In this document: piece by piece, positions 55,291 through 64,000 of the stretch | Numbering within the stretch: position 1 is the stretch's first letter | How the letters are laid out: every line of letters begins with the position of its first letter | Assembly (NCBI RefSeq): GCF_016892625.1 | Contig: NZ_JAFEMW010000001.1 | Coordinates: 1-64,000, forward strand | Reading direction: 5' to 3' | DNA from: Brevibacterium sp. RIT 803 | GTDB lineage: Bacteria; Actinomycetota; Actinomycetes; Actinomycetales; Brevibacteriaceae | Length of the DNA: 64,000 nt | Notes under the pieces: model-generated | What the model was told of the DNA's origin: nothing | The model's input: the letters and a program-made list of their open reading frames with translations, nothing else | Database searches by the model: none | Program-made: the position numbers and the translations under genes

Positions 55291-56238
55291 CTAATCCTCC
55301 CTGAGAAGTGCGTATGCACATGTCAGGTCGGTTGCCAGGTGATTGATCAGTCCCGACTCTGCAACGGCCCTCACCGCAGCCGCTTTGTCCTCACCTCCGG
55401 AAATCGCCAAGCGATTCGAGATCTTCCGCATCTGCTCCAGCGAAAGACCGACCACACGCCTGTCCAGATCATTGCGGACAGCATTGCCTGCGGAATCAAA
55501 GAACCGTGCGGAAATGTCGCCCACTGCCGTCGAACGAGCGATTTCATCGAGGTCGGACGGACTGACCTGTTGGCGGAAGACCGGCGCAACTTTGCTGGCC
55601 GCACCCACACCAACAATGAGGAGGTCCGCTTGGGCGGCCTCTTCAAGCACAGCGGCACAGCCAGCTCGTTCCATCAGTGCCTCATAGACTCGGGAGTCCG
55701 CAGCAATCAACGGCGCCGGAAGCTGAAAACTCTGGCCACCCGTTGCGGCTGCCACAGTTGCTACCAACTCCTGCGGGTTCGATCCACTCGCTCGACCGGC
55801 ACGTCCTCCCGCCAAAGGAAAAATCTCCAACTCGGCGGCCGAGAACTTCGGCAGGCATTTCGAACTCGCGCTCACAGCAGCGCTGAGACCGATAACTACG
55901 CGTGTCGCTTGATCGAGCAACGTCTGCATTGCCTCTGCACCAGTGACCCCCAGCACCCGATTGTCTGCTGACTGCCCGCCCGAATCGCCTGGTTCAATCG
56001 GAGGAGACACCCATACACGCTTCAACCCGAACCGATCGGCCAAGGCCCTTTCGACTTCATAGAAGGGGCGTTCATCAGAATGGACGGTGATCTCAACAAT
56101 GCCGGTCTGACGAGCTTCTGCCAGCATTCGTGTGACCTTGACTCGGGAAAGGTCGTAGAGCTTGGCGATCTCCTGATGAGTGAGACCATTTTCGAAATGC
56201 AGTCGAGCTACTCGCCCGACTGTGCGCCTATCGCTCAT
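55291..56238 (-). CDS. SorC family sugar-binding transcriptional regulator
   Basis: 315 residues from ATG 56238, with AAGGAG 9 bases upstream; an ATG six codons earlier has no site. The HTH (about 5-45) is ENGLTHQEIAKLYDLSRVKVTRMLAEARQTGIV, and the SorC/DeoR-type effector domain covers about 55-310, with an isomerase-like fold that binds phosphosugars. Divergent from the MFS-kinase-aldolase operon, whose promoter contains TGAACA/TGTTCA dyads typical of this family. Release by a sugar phosphate of the pathway is expected. Confidence 0.92.
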   Translation of the reverse strand: MSDRRTVGRVARLHFENGLTHQEIAKLYDLSRVKVTRMLAEARQTGIVEITVHSDERPFYEVERALADRFGLKRVWVSPPIEPGDSGGQSADNRVLGVTGAEAMQTLLDQATRVVIGLSAAVSASSKCLPKFSAAELEIFPLAGGRAGRASGSNPQELVATVAAATGGQSFQLPAPLIAADSRVYEALMERAGCAAVLEEAAQADLLIVGVGAASKVAPVFRQQVSPSDLDEIARSTAVGDISARFFDSAGNAVRNDLDRRVVGLSLEQMRKISNRLAISGGEDKAAAVRAVAESGLINHLATDLTCAYALLRED

Positions 56239-56274
56239 CTCCACCGACTCCTTCATGATAGTTCGGTTACGGTC

Positions 56275-56340
56275 TTGACTTTATGCCGACAATGCCTATT
56301 CTACCCTTACGAATGTTCATTGACGTGAACAAATGTTCAC
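56275..56340 (+). promoter_or_regulatory. Promoter and SorC-type operator of the sugar operon
   Basis: TTGACT (56275-56280), 16 bases, TATTCT (56297-56302) form a good promoter. Right after it come TGTTCA (56314-56319) and TGAACA (56326-56331), and the perfect 16-bp palindrome GTGAACAAATGTTCAC (56325-56340). TGAACA...TGTTCA dyads are the known targets of SorC-family regulators such as LsrR, so repression by the divergent regulator is very likely. Confidence 0.75.
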
Positions 56341-56356
56341 ACTCAAAGGAGAGACA

Positions 56357-57691
56357 ATGTCCGAACCCACGAATTCAGCACAGACCGGCAGATTCTCCAA
56401 TTTCCTCACCAAACAAGGGATATCGGCCAAACTTGCCTGGGGTTTCGTCGCGCTGATGCTCTTCATGGTCGGCGACGGAATCGAACTCAGCTTCCTCTCG
56501 AACTATCTCACTGATCGAGGATTCGGTGCCGGCAGCATCGCCACCCTTTTCTCCGTCTACGGACTTATAGTCGCTGTTGCAGCCTGGTTGGCCGGGGCAC
56601 TGGCCGAGTCGTGGGGGCCGCGTCGAGTGATGATCATCGGCGGTGTCATCTGGATCGCCCTTGAGGTCGTCTTCCTCGTTGGAGGAGTCATCCCCGGGAA
56701 CTACACGATCATGCTCTTCGCCTATGCGGTCCGAGCCATCGGGTATCCCTTCTTCGCCTACGGGTTTCTGGTCTGGGTCACCATGGAGACTCCGAATGAA
56801 GTCATGGGCAAGGCAGTGGGCTGGTACTGGTTCTTCAATGCCATGGGCCTCGGAGTCATCAGCGGCTATTTCGTGTCGGCTGTCGTCGAACCGTTCGGCG
56901 CACTCGGCACACTGTGGTCTGCAATCGTCTTCGTGATTGTCGCTACCGTCATGGTGGCGGTCCTCGTCAAGGCTCAGAAAGGTTCCCGTCGACCTACAAA
57001 GAAAGAGACCGTAGACGGCTTGGTTAAGTCAGTGACGATCATGGCCGAAAGGCCAAAAGTCGCTGTCGGAGGCGTATTACGACTGATCAACACCATGTCG
57101 TACTATTCGTTCGCCGTGTTCCTCAACGTTTATATGGTGCAGACTATCGGGTTCAGCCAGTCCGAATGGTCATCGATCTGGGGAACGATGCTCTTTGCAA
57201 ATGTCCTTGCCAACCTTATCTCCGGTTATGCGTCAGACATCTTCGGGCGACTCAATGTCATTGCGTGGGGCGGAGGCTTGGCCACAGCCATCACCATTCT
57301 CGGCTTCTATTATGTTCCGCAAAGCGTCGGCGCGAACTACTGGATTGTCATGATCATCGGCATTATCTACGGACTGGCTTTGGGAATGTATGTTCCACTC
57401 TCTGCTGTTGTTCCTCTCCTCGCCAAAGAGCACAAAGCTGCGGCAGTCGCCGTCCTCAATCTCGGTGCTGGAGCTTCAAACTTCGTAGGGCCAGTGATTG
57501 CAGGGCTAGTCCCCATCATGGGAGTTGCACCTGTCATCTGGGTACTGGCAGGAATCTATATCGTCGGACTGTTCCTCACCTATTTGCTGCGTGCACCTGG
57601 TATCGAACCAGAGAAGATCGAAGCTCGTCGAAGGTCACGAACGGACAAGCAGGCTGAAGTCAGCAGTGTATCTGCGACCAAGGAGAATTGA
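56357..57691 (+). CDS. MFS sugar/polyol permease
   Basis: 444 residues, about 12 membrane helices, from ATG 56357 with AAAGGAGA upstream. Similar to the polyol permease group (RbtT/DalT-like): GDGIELSFLSNYLTDRGFG at the first helix, a second loop with AESWGPRRVM, and the MHS-unlike central loop KGSRRPTKKETVDG. It is the first gene of the SorC-controlled operon; its stop overlaps the start of the FGGY kinase gene. A pentitol, tetritol or a related sugar is the likely substrate. Confidence 0.88.
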   Translation: MSEPTNSAQTGRFSNFLTKQGISAKLAWGFVALMLFMVGDGIELSFLSNYLTDRGFGAGSIATLFSVYGLIVAVAAWLAGALAESWGPRRVMIIGGVIWIALEVVFLVGGVIPGNYTIMLFAYAVRAIGYPFFAYGFLVWVTMETPNEVMGKAVGWYWFFNAMGLGVISGYFVSAVVEPFGALGTLWSAIVFVIVATVMVAVLVKAQKGSRRPTKKETVDGLVKSVTIMAERPKVAVGGVLRLINTMSYYSFAVFLNVYMVQTIGFSQSEWSSIWGTMLFANVLANLISGYASDIFGRLNVIAWGGGLATAITILGFYYVPQSVGANYWIVMIIGIIYGLALGMYVPLSAVVPLLAKEHKAAAVAVLNLGAGASNFVGPVIAGLVPIMGVAPVIWVLAGIYIVGLFLTYLLRAPGIEPEKIEARRRSRTDKQAEVSSVSATKEN

Positions 57692-59211
57692 GCGAATTGA
57701 AGACACCGGCTGTATTGGGAATCGATGCTGGCACCACAGCGGTGAAGTCCGTGGTCATATCGACCACTGGGCAAGTGCTCGGGTCTGCACGGACAGAATT
57801 GTCAGTTCAACGCCCAACACACACGACCGCAGAGCAGGACATGATCGACGTTTGGGCGGCTGTCTGTCGTACAACGAACTCCGCCCTCAGCCGATCTGAT
57901 TCTGCCGAAATCATTGCTGTTTCCATTACGGGCCAGGGCGATGGGGCGTGGCTCGTCGATGAAGAGGGTTGTCCGACTGGCCCGGCACTGCTCTGGTTGG
58001 ACGGGCGCGCCGGTGACAGAGTAGACCAATGGCAAATGGATGGGCGTGCCGATGCTGTGCGGAGGGTCACCGGATCTGCTCTATTTCCAGGAGCGTTGCC
58101 AGTTCTGCTGGAAGAGATAGAAGAGGCAGACCCGGAGAGAATTCAGTCGTCCGCATTTCATCTCAATTGCAAGGACTGGATCCGATATCAGCTGACTGGC
58201 GAGATCGCCACTGATCCGACAGAGGCTAGCCGAACGTATCTCGATGTCAGCTCGGGCGTCTACTCCAGGGAACTGATCAATGAGCTTGGTCATGAACGAT
58301 TCAGGCGGCTCCTTCCTCCGGTAGTTCCGTCAACCGATATCGCCGGCACAGTCACCGGTGAAGCATCGTCGGTCACAGGAATTCCAGAGGGCCTTCCTGT
58401 CGTAGTCGGAATGGTGGACACACCATTAGGCGGCGTCGGGCTCGGCGCGGCGAAGCCGGGACAAGGGTATGCCATCATCGGCACGACCAGTTTCGTCGGT
58501 GCCCTTCACAACCAGAGGACAGCCGCACACAACCAACCGGTCATTACTCTTTCATTTGACGGTCACGGCAAGGTACTCGAGTGTTTTGCGCCGATGAATG
58601 GAACTCCTAATCTCGACTGGGCACGATCTTCATTGAGTCTGTCCGATCTGTCCTGGGCTGAAGTGGAGGATCTTGCGAACACGGCTCAGCCTGGCGCCGG
58701 AGGTGTGATCTATCTGCCGTATACGAGTACCAGTGGAGAGCGGGCACCTTTCGTCGATACAGCTGCCTCCGCAAGCTGGGTGAACCTCTCTGTAAGCACA
58801 ACAGTCGCCGAGATGATCCGCGCCGTGTACGAAGGTCTGGCGCAGTCGCTGCGCGAATGCATGGACGAACTCGGTCTCGAATCCTCGGCCGTCATTCGTC
58901 TGAGTGGGGGCGGCGCACAGTCAGACACCATTTGCCAGATCCTCGCCGATGTTTCCGGTCGGGTGATCGAACGGTCCGATGATATCGAACTCGGTGCGCG
59001 TGGATGTGCTGCTCTGGCACTAGTTGCACTAGGCAACGTCGGCAGCGTCGACGCGGCGATGGAACGACTCGCCACGCCTGTACGCCGGTTCGATCCGAAC
59101 GAAGAAAGGTATGCCCTCCATACAACGCAAGCGACGATATTCCGGCAAGTTCGAGAGGCATTGCGACCACAATGGCGCGGACTACGGCAACTCAGAGCTG
59201 ACTCACAATGA
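57688..59211 (+). CDS. FGGY family carbohydrate kinase
   Basis: 507 residues. The N-terminal phosphate loop is GIDAGTTAVKSVV, followed by SITGQGDGAWL and LLWLDGRA; the C-terminal half has a DTPLGGVGLG segment and the SGGGAQSDTICQILADVSGRVIE adenosine motif. The family phosphorylates pentuloses, tetritols and similar substrates; the exact one is not clear here. The start is TTG (57688), overlapping the permease stop, with AGGAGA only two bases away; a TTG at 57697 has better spacing. It is second in the operon. Confidence 0.9.
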   Translation: MSELKTPAVLGIDAGTTAVKSVVISTTGQVLGSARTELSVQRPTHTTAEQDMIDVWAAVCRTTNSALSRSDSAEIIAVSITGQGDGAWLVDEEGCPTGPALLWLDGRAGDRVDQWQMDGRADAVRRVTGSALFPGALPVLLEEIEEADPERIQSSAFHLNCKDWIRYQLTGEIATDPTEASRTYLDVSSGVYSRELINELGHERFRRLLPPVVPSTDIAGTVTGEASSVTGIPEGLPVVVGMVDTPLGGVGLGAAKPGQGYAIIGTTSFVGALHNQRTAAHNQPVITLSFDGHGKVLECFAPMNGTPNLDWARSSLSLSDLSWAEVEDLANTAQPGAGGVIYLPYTSTSGERAPFVDTAASASWVNLSVSTTVAEMIRAVYEGLAQSLRECMDELGLESSAVIRLSGGGAQSDTICQILADVSGRVIERSDDIELGARGCAALALVALGNVGSVDAAMERLATPVRRFDPNEERYALHTTQATIFRQVREALRPQWRGLRQLRADSQ

Positions 59212-59283
59212 AGCGTCCAAACATCTGCCGCTTTGACCCGACAATCTACTCGATCTCATTCAAAATCCGTTTGGAAGGACCCT

Positions 59284-60282
59284 ATGAGCATGAAACCCCA
59301 CCTCGTCATCACGGCAGCATTCGATCCCGTCCGAGTCGACGAGCTCCGCAAAGATTTCACTGTTCACGAAGTCGAGCCGTCAATCGCTGGTGAGTCCCTG
59401 AGCACCCGCGGGATAGACGAACTTCTGTCCACTGCGGAAGTGGTCATCACCGAGCTCGACGAAGTCGATGAAGAGACGTTGACCACGATGCCCGCGTTGC
59501 GCGCCGTAGTGTCTTGCCGAGCGAACCCGGTCAATGTCGACATTGCAGCTTGCACTGCCAGGAATATTCCTGTACTCACCACCCCAGCCAGAAATGCAGA
59601 AGTGACAGCCGACCTCGCGTTCACACTCCTGCTGATGACGGTGCGCCACACTAGCCAAGCCGAGCGCTGGCTGCGTAGGGGCAACTGGAGCTCCGACGAT
59701 GTATTCGCGCCCTACTCGCTGTTTCGAGGAATTCAACTCGCTGGAAGAACTCTCGGAATTCTGGGAGGAGGCGCAGTCGGCCGAGGTGTGCTCAGACGTG
59801 CTCGAGGCTTTGGAATGGACGTCATCGTCTACGATCCGTTCCTTCCTGATGACGCGTTTGGCGATGAAGCTCGAATCGCTCCGCTCGACGAGGTTCTCTC
59901 CAGTTCCGATGTCATCTCTCTCCATGTCCCTCTCATGAAGGACACTGTCGGCCTCCTCGGAGTTCGCGAGCTGTCGCTTATCCGGCCCCACGCTTATCTC
60001 ATCAATGCCGCCCGTGCCGCACTGATCGATGAAGGCGCGCTTGTGAACGCAGTGGACAATCGTGAGCTGGCAGGGGTTGGCCTCGACGTCTTCTGGCAGG
60101 AGCCAGTGCAGTCCGATCATCGGCTGTTCGAATCAGACCTCGTCACGATGACTCCGCACATCGCTGGGGCCTCCGATGACGTCATCAAAGAGCACTCGCG
60201 GATCGCCACCGAAGGACTTCTGGAATGGCTGAAGGGTTTGAAACCCACGACTGTGAAGAATCCCGAAGTCTTCTCAGATTGA
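59284..60282 (+). CDS. D-isomer 2-hydroxyacid dehydrogenase family protein
   Basis: 332 residues from ATG 59284, with GGAAGGA upstream. The Rossmann motif GGGAVG is at 161-166, and the catalytic set Arg244 (NAARAA), Glu273 (DVFWQEP) and His292 (MTPHIAG) is intact. The sequence resembles phosphoglycerate- and hydroxypyruvate-type dehydrogenases. In the operon it may oxidise or reduce a two- to four-carbon hydroxy acid formed after aldol cleavage. It lies about 70 bases after the kinase gene and 39 before the aldolase gene. Confidence 0.9.
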   Translation: MSMKPHLVITAAFDPVRVDELRKDFTVHEVEPSIAGESLSTRGIDELLSTAEVVITELDEVDEETLTTMPALRAVVSCRANPVNVDIAACTARNIPVLTTPARNAEVTADLAFTLLLMTVRHTSQAERWLRRGNWSSDDVFAPYSLFRGIQLAGRTLGILGGGAVGRGVLRRARGFGMDVIVYDPFLPDDAFGDEARIAPLDEVLSSSDVISLHVPLMKDTVGLLGVRELSLIRPHAYLINAARAALIDEGALVNAVDNRELAGVGLDVFWQEPVQSDHRLFESDLVTMTPHIAGASDDVIKEHSRIATEGLLEWLKGLKPTTVKNPEVFSD

Positions 60283-60321
60283 GTTCGACAATCTCACTTA
60301 TAGGAAAAGGAATGTGAACAT

Positions 60322-60957
60322 ATGAACGATCAATTGCATGAGCTCGTCGCCGAACTCTGCCAAGTTGGTCAGGACGCTGTACAGAAGGGGCTCGCCCTCG
60401 CCAGCGGAGGAAATCTGTCTGTACGGGTGCCAGGCTCAGACGAATTTGCCGTGACCGGAGCCGGCACCTTCCTTGACCGCCTTACGGTCGATTCGTTTGC
60501 GGTTGTCGATCTGAAGGACAGTACGACTGTGGATTCTTCAAGCACCCGGCCATCATCGGAGTGGAAACTTCACCACCGCACGTATCGAGCGAGACCAGAT
60601 GTCAATTGCATCATTCATCTCCATCCGCAATTTGCAGTGCTGCTCGACGCGCTCGGCCACAACATTCGCCTGTTCACACTTGACCACGCCTTCTATGTGA
60701 AATCGATCGGGCGAACAGACTTCTATCCCAACGGTTCCGACGAATTAGCAGATACTGCTGCCGCACAGGCCAGTGAGCATAACTGCATCGTCATGGGCAA
60801 TCACGGCTCTTCTGCCATCGGGCCGAGCATCGAAATGGCTTATCGCAGGGCGGTGAATATGGAGCAGGCCGCAGAGGCCACCTATCGTGCGCTTCTACTC
60901 GGCGACACCAAAAGCGAATTTCCCCGCGATCAGTGGGAGAAGCTCCACCACGCATGA
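60322..60957 (+). CDS. Class II aldolase/adducin family protein
   Basis: 211 residues, typical length. Zinc ligands by comparison with fuculose-1-phosphate aldolase are His99, His101 (IIHLHPQF) and His161 (GNHGS), and Glu80 in SSEWKLHH is the catalytic acid/base. The phosphate loop GGNLSVRV is at 29-36. It probably splits a ketose 1-phosphate to dihydroxyacetone phosphate and an aldehyde. Ribulose-5-phosphate 4-epimerase-like action is the alternative. It is next to the kinase genes. Confidence 0.9.
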   Translation: MNDQLHELVAELCQVGQDAVQKGLALASGGNLSVRVPGSDEFAVTGAGTFLDRLTVDSFAVVDLKDSTTVDSSSTRPSSEWKLHHRTYRARPDVNCIIHLHPQFAVLLDALGHNIRLFTLDHAFYVKSIGRTDFYPNGSDELADTAAAQASEHNCIVMGNHGSSAIGPSIEMAYRRAVNMEQAAEATYRALLLGDTKSEFPRDQWEKLHHA

Positions 60958-60997
60958 TTGATCACCGCATCTAGCCAAGACGGAAGGGAAGACTCTC

Positions 60998-61954
60998 ATG
61001 ACACGCGTACTCACCGTTGGCATGCATTTGGCCGACGTTCTCGGCCGACATGTCGAATCCATCCCGGATGGACAAGGCATCCAACTGCTCGATGAAATTC
61101 GGTTGACAGTGGCGGGTACTGCTGCGGCGACAGCCGTCAATCTTGCTCACCTCGGTGCTGACGTGTCTACGGTTGGGGTGGTCGGCAGCGACGCGCTCGG
61201 AAGTTTCATCACCTCGCAGATGGGCGAGGCTGGAGTATCGACGATGAACCTTCGAATAGATCCGTCATCACCGACATCGGCAACTATCCTTCCCATTCGG
61301 AGAGACGGCAGTCGTCCTGCACTGCATGTTGTCAGCACCAATGGAAAGCTAGGCGAGCAGGATCTGCACGCAGACTTACTCGAAGGCATCTCAGTCCTTC
61401 ATCTCGGAGGCACGGGCCTATTGCCAGGAATAGACGGCGAGCCCAGCGCGAACTTCCTTCGAACAGCCAAGAAATTGGGGATCGTCGTGACAATGGATTT
61501 CATTCCCAGTCGATCCTCTCTTGCTTCAGATCGTAGTGCCATCGAACCGTGCCTGCCCTACGTCGACTATCTCTTCCCAAGTGATGACGATGCGTATTAC
61601 ATCGCAAGCTCAGGAAATGATCGACGACAGGCCATCGACTACTATCTCAACGCCGGCGTCAAGAACGTCCTCATCACGATGGGTCCTGACGGCGTGAGTA
61701 TCAGCGATACAAACAATCGCGATATCCGGATACCTGCATTTGACGTTGACGTCATCGACACAACGGGTTGCGGAGACGCATTCTCAGCTGGATTCATCGC
61801 ATCGCTCATAGAAGGAGCAGAGACGCGAGATGCTGCCAATTTTGCACTCGCCTGCGGCAGTCTGATGGCGACCGGCCTCGGGTCAGATGCGGTCGTGCTT
61901 GATCGAAATCGAGTCAACGAGTTCCGCATGGCAAACGCCCGAAGACCGCTTTAA
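60998..61954 (+). CDS. PfkB family carbohydrate kinase
   Basis: 318 residues. The ribokinase-type C-terminal signature DTTGCGDAF is at 254-262 with catalytic Asp260, and the N-terminal signature is reflected in NLAHLGADVSTVGVVGSDALG (48-68). It phosphorylates a sugar or sugar acid with ATP. The operon thus has two kinases of different families. GGAAGGGAAGA precedes the ATG. The start lies 40 bases after the aldolase stop. Confidence 0.9.
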   Translation: MTRVLTVGMHLADVLGRHVESIPDGQGIQLLDEIRLTVAGTAAATAVNLAHLGADVSTVGVVGSDALGSFITSQMGEAGVSTMNLRIDPSSPTSATILPIRRDGSRPALHVVSTNGKLGEQDLHADLLEGISVLHLGGTGLLPGIDGEPSANFLRTAKKLGIVVTMDFIPSRSSLASDRSAIEPCLPYVDYLFPSDDDAYYIASSGNDRRQAIDYYLNAGVKNVLITMGPDGVSISDTNNRDIRIPAFDVDVIDTTGCGDAFSAGFIASLIEGAETRDAANFALACGSLMATGLGSDAVVLDRNRVNEFRMANARRPL

Positions 61955-62045
61955 GACGATCGCAGGTCAATACCTGTCGGCACTCCGCTTCCTCCGTACC
62001 CACATCTCTTCAATCCGCAATATGACAAATTGGGAAGGCATCACA

Positions 62046-62813
62046 ATGAGTAATCCATTCACTCTTGAGGGGAAAACTGGCCTCATAACCGGAGCTGGTC
62101 AAGGGATTGGCCGTGCTGTTGCACTTGCCTGGGCACGAGCCGGAGCAAATGTAGCCATCTTAGACACGAACTTGGAAACCGCTGCGCGTACGGCCAGCGA
62201 AGTCGAATCGATCGGAATGCGGAGCCTGGCTCTGTCTGTCGATGTCACCGAAGAGGACGCCATCAACGACGCAGTTAAACGCGTCGACTCCGAACTCGGG
62301 GAATTGGATATCGCGTTCAATAATGCCGGCATCGCCCGCGGTGAAGTGCCCGCGATCGACATGCCGGCTGATTGGTGGCGAAATGTCATAGACGTCAATC
62401 TCTCTGGTGTCTTCTTCAGCTCTCAGGCTGAGGCCAGAGTGATGTTGAAACGTGGGCGCGGAACTATTCTCAACATGGCATCAATGTCGGGAATCATTGC
62501 AAACAAGGGTCTCCTGCAACCCAACTACAACGCCTCCAAAGCTGGCGTCGCCCATCTGACACGATCGTTGGCAGTGGAATGGGCACCCCAGGGTCTACGC
62601 GTAAATTCGCTATCTCCCGGTTACATTCTCACTCCGCTGACTGAACGTGATGAAGTCGCCGAAAAGCGAGCCGAATGGATTTCAGGAATCCCTCTAGGGC
62701 GAATGGGTACCGTCGACGATCTCACCGGTCCGGCCACGTTCGCAGTCAGTGACGCGTCAGCCTATATGAACGGCCACGATCTCGTGGTGGACGGAGGCTT
62801 TGTCTGTTGGTGA
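62046..62813 (+). CDS. Short-chain dehydrogenase/reductase (SDR)
   Basis: 255 residues from ATG 62046, with GGAAGG 7 bases upstream. Classical SDR: TGAGQGIG at 15-22, NNAG at 92-95, the catalytic Ser148, Tyr161 and Lys165 (YNASK). An acidic residue at 40 (ILDTN) points to NAD rather than NADP. It is the last gene of the operon; it probably oxidises a polyol to the ketose that the FGGY enzyme uses. No terminator is clear in the 98 bases before the convergent TRAP gene. Confidence 0.92.
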   Translation: MSNPFTLEGKTGLITGAGQGIGRAVALAWARAGANVAILDTNLETAARTASEVESIGMRSLALSVDVTEEDAINDAVKRVDSELGELDIAFNNAGIARGEVPAIDMPADWWRNVIDVNLSGVFFSSQAEARVMLKRGRGTILNMASMSGIIANKGLLQPNYNASKAGVAHLTRSLAVEWAPQGLRVNSLSPGYILTPLTERDEVAEKRAEWISGIPLGRMGTVDDLTGPATFAVSDASAYMNGHDLVVDGGFVCW

Positions 62814-62911
62814 GTCAGTGAAAACAGCTAAGACACGGCCTGAGAACTGAGCTTCTGTTTGAAGCACGAGGGAAAATGACACTCGTTTAAGCGTCAGTCC
62901 CCCGCCCTACC

Positions 62912-64000
62912 TCACTCCGGCCGGTGCTCAGCCATGGCCTTCTCGAAGAGCTGTGTTCCGAGCTCGTCGTAGTTCGCGTCCTTGGGGTACCACTGATCGA
63001 GATCAGCGAAGTCGCCCTTGTCCTCGTAACCGAGCTCGGTCACGCTCTTCTGCCAGTCGGCCCCCGCGGTCTTCAACGTCGACGGCGCGTCGGGAACGCC
63101 TGCCTTCTTCGCCGTCTTATCAGACAGCGTCTTGGCGTAGTTCGCCATCTGCTTCTGCACGTCATCGTCGAAGGGCTCAACCGATCCGTCGTTGGCCTTC
63201 GCCTGTTCGACGGCCATCGCCTTGGCACCGATGACGACCTCCATCATGGTGGAGAACGTCGTCGACATCGAGTCGAAGACGATCTGCTGGTAGGCCACCG
63301 GCAGCTCTGAGTACTTCTTCCCGGCTGTGATGGCACCGGCAGAGCGTGCGATTCCGGCGTCGGCGGCGACTCCGATATTCGGGGCGACCTCGAACGTGCC
63401 GGCCTCAACGTTCGGGGCGAGCTGCCCGAGATCGCAGTCCACGGTGCCGCGCTGCAGCGCCTCATAGGTCTCCGGGAACGACAGCGACACCGGAGTGGCC
63501 CCAAGATCGGTGACCTGCTTACCGGCGGCGGCCGAACCGACACGCAGCTGCTTGCCCTTCCAATCATCAAGGGACGTCATCGGCTTCGAGCACATTGTGG
63601 AATACCCACCAGCGGCGAGCATCGGGATGAGGGGAACGAGGTTCTTGTCCTCGAACTCGGCGAGCACTTCGGGTGTCTCCCAGGCGGCTTGGACTCCGGC
63701 GGCATTCGCGGCCAGATCACTGGCGACCGGCGAGGACGGCAGAGTCGACATGGCTGTGCCGAGAGCGTCGAAGGCAGGGTATTCGGCCGGGGTATAGGAC
63801 GGCAGAGTGAAGGCGAGATCGACTCGCCCGTCAGCCAACGCATCATCGACGTCGGCGTAGCTGGCGATCGCCTGACCCCAGACGATGTCGACGGTGATCT
63901 TCCCGCCCGAGCGCTCCTCGATCGCCTTCTTCACATCGAGCCCGTTGGGCGCAAGGATCGACTTCTCCGACATCGCCGAAGGCTGGAACTTCAGGGTCAC
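62912..64000 (-). CDS. TRAP transporter solute-binding protein, DctP family (partial)
   Basis: 362 residues visible; the 5' end, with the signal peptide, lies outside the window. DctP features: TLKFQPSA near the start, an AIEERSGGKITVDI helix, and a GYSTMCSKPMTSLDDWKGKQLRVGS stretch with the conserved Arg of the carboxylate site. TRAP proteins carry organic acids such as C4-dicarboxylates, sugar acids or sulfonates; which one is not visible. The membrane subunits would lie beyond the window edge or elsewhere. It is convergent to the SDR gene, so not part of that operon. Confidence 0.88.
   Translation of the reverse strand: MTLKFQPSAMSEKSILAPNGLDVKKAIEERSGGKITVDIVWGQAIASYADVDDALADGRVDLAFTLPSYTPAEYPAFDALGTAMSTLPSSPVASDLAANAAGVQAAWETPEVLAEFEDKNLVPLIPMLAAGGYSTMCSKPMTSLDDWKGKQLRVGSAAAGKQVTDLGATPVSLSFPETYEALQRGTVDCDLGQLAPNVEAGTFEVAPNIGVAADAGIARSAGAITAGKKYSELPVAYQQIVFDSMSTTFSTMMEVVIGAKAMAVEQAKANDGSVEPFDDDVQKQMANYAKTLSDKTAKKAGVPDAPSTLKTAGADWQKSVTELGYEDKGDFADLDQWYPKDANYDELGTQLFEKAMAEHRPE

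Overview
The window looks like a chromosomal segment of a high-GC Gram-positive bacterium, most likely a Brevibacterium-type actinobacterium (Micrococcales). The reasons are the G+C-rich third codon positions, frequent GTG starts with GGAGG-type ribosome binding sites, the actinobacterial gene order argC-J-B-D-F-R-H followed by tyrS, and many IclR, RpiR, MocR and SorC regulators beside catabolic operons. The genus is an inference. No rRNA, tRNA, CRISPR array, transposase or integrase gene was seen.

Layout: (1) 0.26-2.2 kb, yccF and tyrS. (2) 2.4-6.5 kb, an insertion between tyrS and the arg operon that carries a small unknown protein and, divergently, a 1105-residue UPF1-like SF1 helicase. 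(3) 6.5-14.1 kb, the arginine operon argCJBDFR plus argH on the minus strand, without argG, with a 44-bp divergent promoter to a quinone oxidoreductase. (4) 15.1-19.6 kb, an accessory segment with a MazG-like pyrophosphohydrolase overlapping a GIY-YIG/DUF2075 ATPase, a 384-residue HEPN-like unknown, a winged-helix protein and many GTCTC/GAGAC repeat elements. (5) 19.6-24.6 kb, a D-galactonate (DgoT/D/A/K) operon with a divergent IclR regulator. (6) 24.7-36.1 kb, an amidohydrolase, then a peptide ABC importer operon ending in an S10 carboxypeptidase and a DUF885 hydrolase, with a divergent RpiR/SIS regulator. (7) 36.3-37.2 kb, a tandem universal stress protein.

(8) 37.2-52 kb, sulfonate catabolism. 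It holds a MocR (TauR-like) regulator, a class III aminotransferase read as taurine:pyruvate aminotransferase, phosphate acetyltransferase, an APC permease, an orphan CobS/CobT-like AAA plus VWA pair, an IclR regulator and a very clear sulfoacetaldehyde acetyltransferase (Xsc). An MHS-type MFS transporter and an iron-type alcohol dehydrogenase follow and may add an isethionate branch. In this model taurine is converted to sulfoacetaldehyde, then to acetyl phosphate plus sulfite, then to acetyl-CoA; no sulfite oxidase or exporter gene is in the window.

(9) 52-55.2 kb, a patatin-like hydrolase and a membrane UbiB/ABC1 kinase-like protein. (10) 55.3-62.8 kb, a SorC-controlled sugar or polyol operon: MFS permease, FGGY kinase, 2-hydroxyacid dehydrogenase, class II aldolase, PfkB kinase and short-chain dehydrogenase, behind a promoter with a perfect TGAACA/TGTTCA palindrome. 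(11) 62.9-64.0 kb, a TRAP-type solute-binding protein cut off by the window edge.

The least explained parts are the two helicase-bearing accessory segments on either side of the arg operon, the GTCTC/GAGAC repeat field at 17.3-19.5 kb, the CobS/CobT-like pair inside the sulfonate cluster, and the unassigned substrate of the SorC operon.
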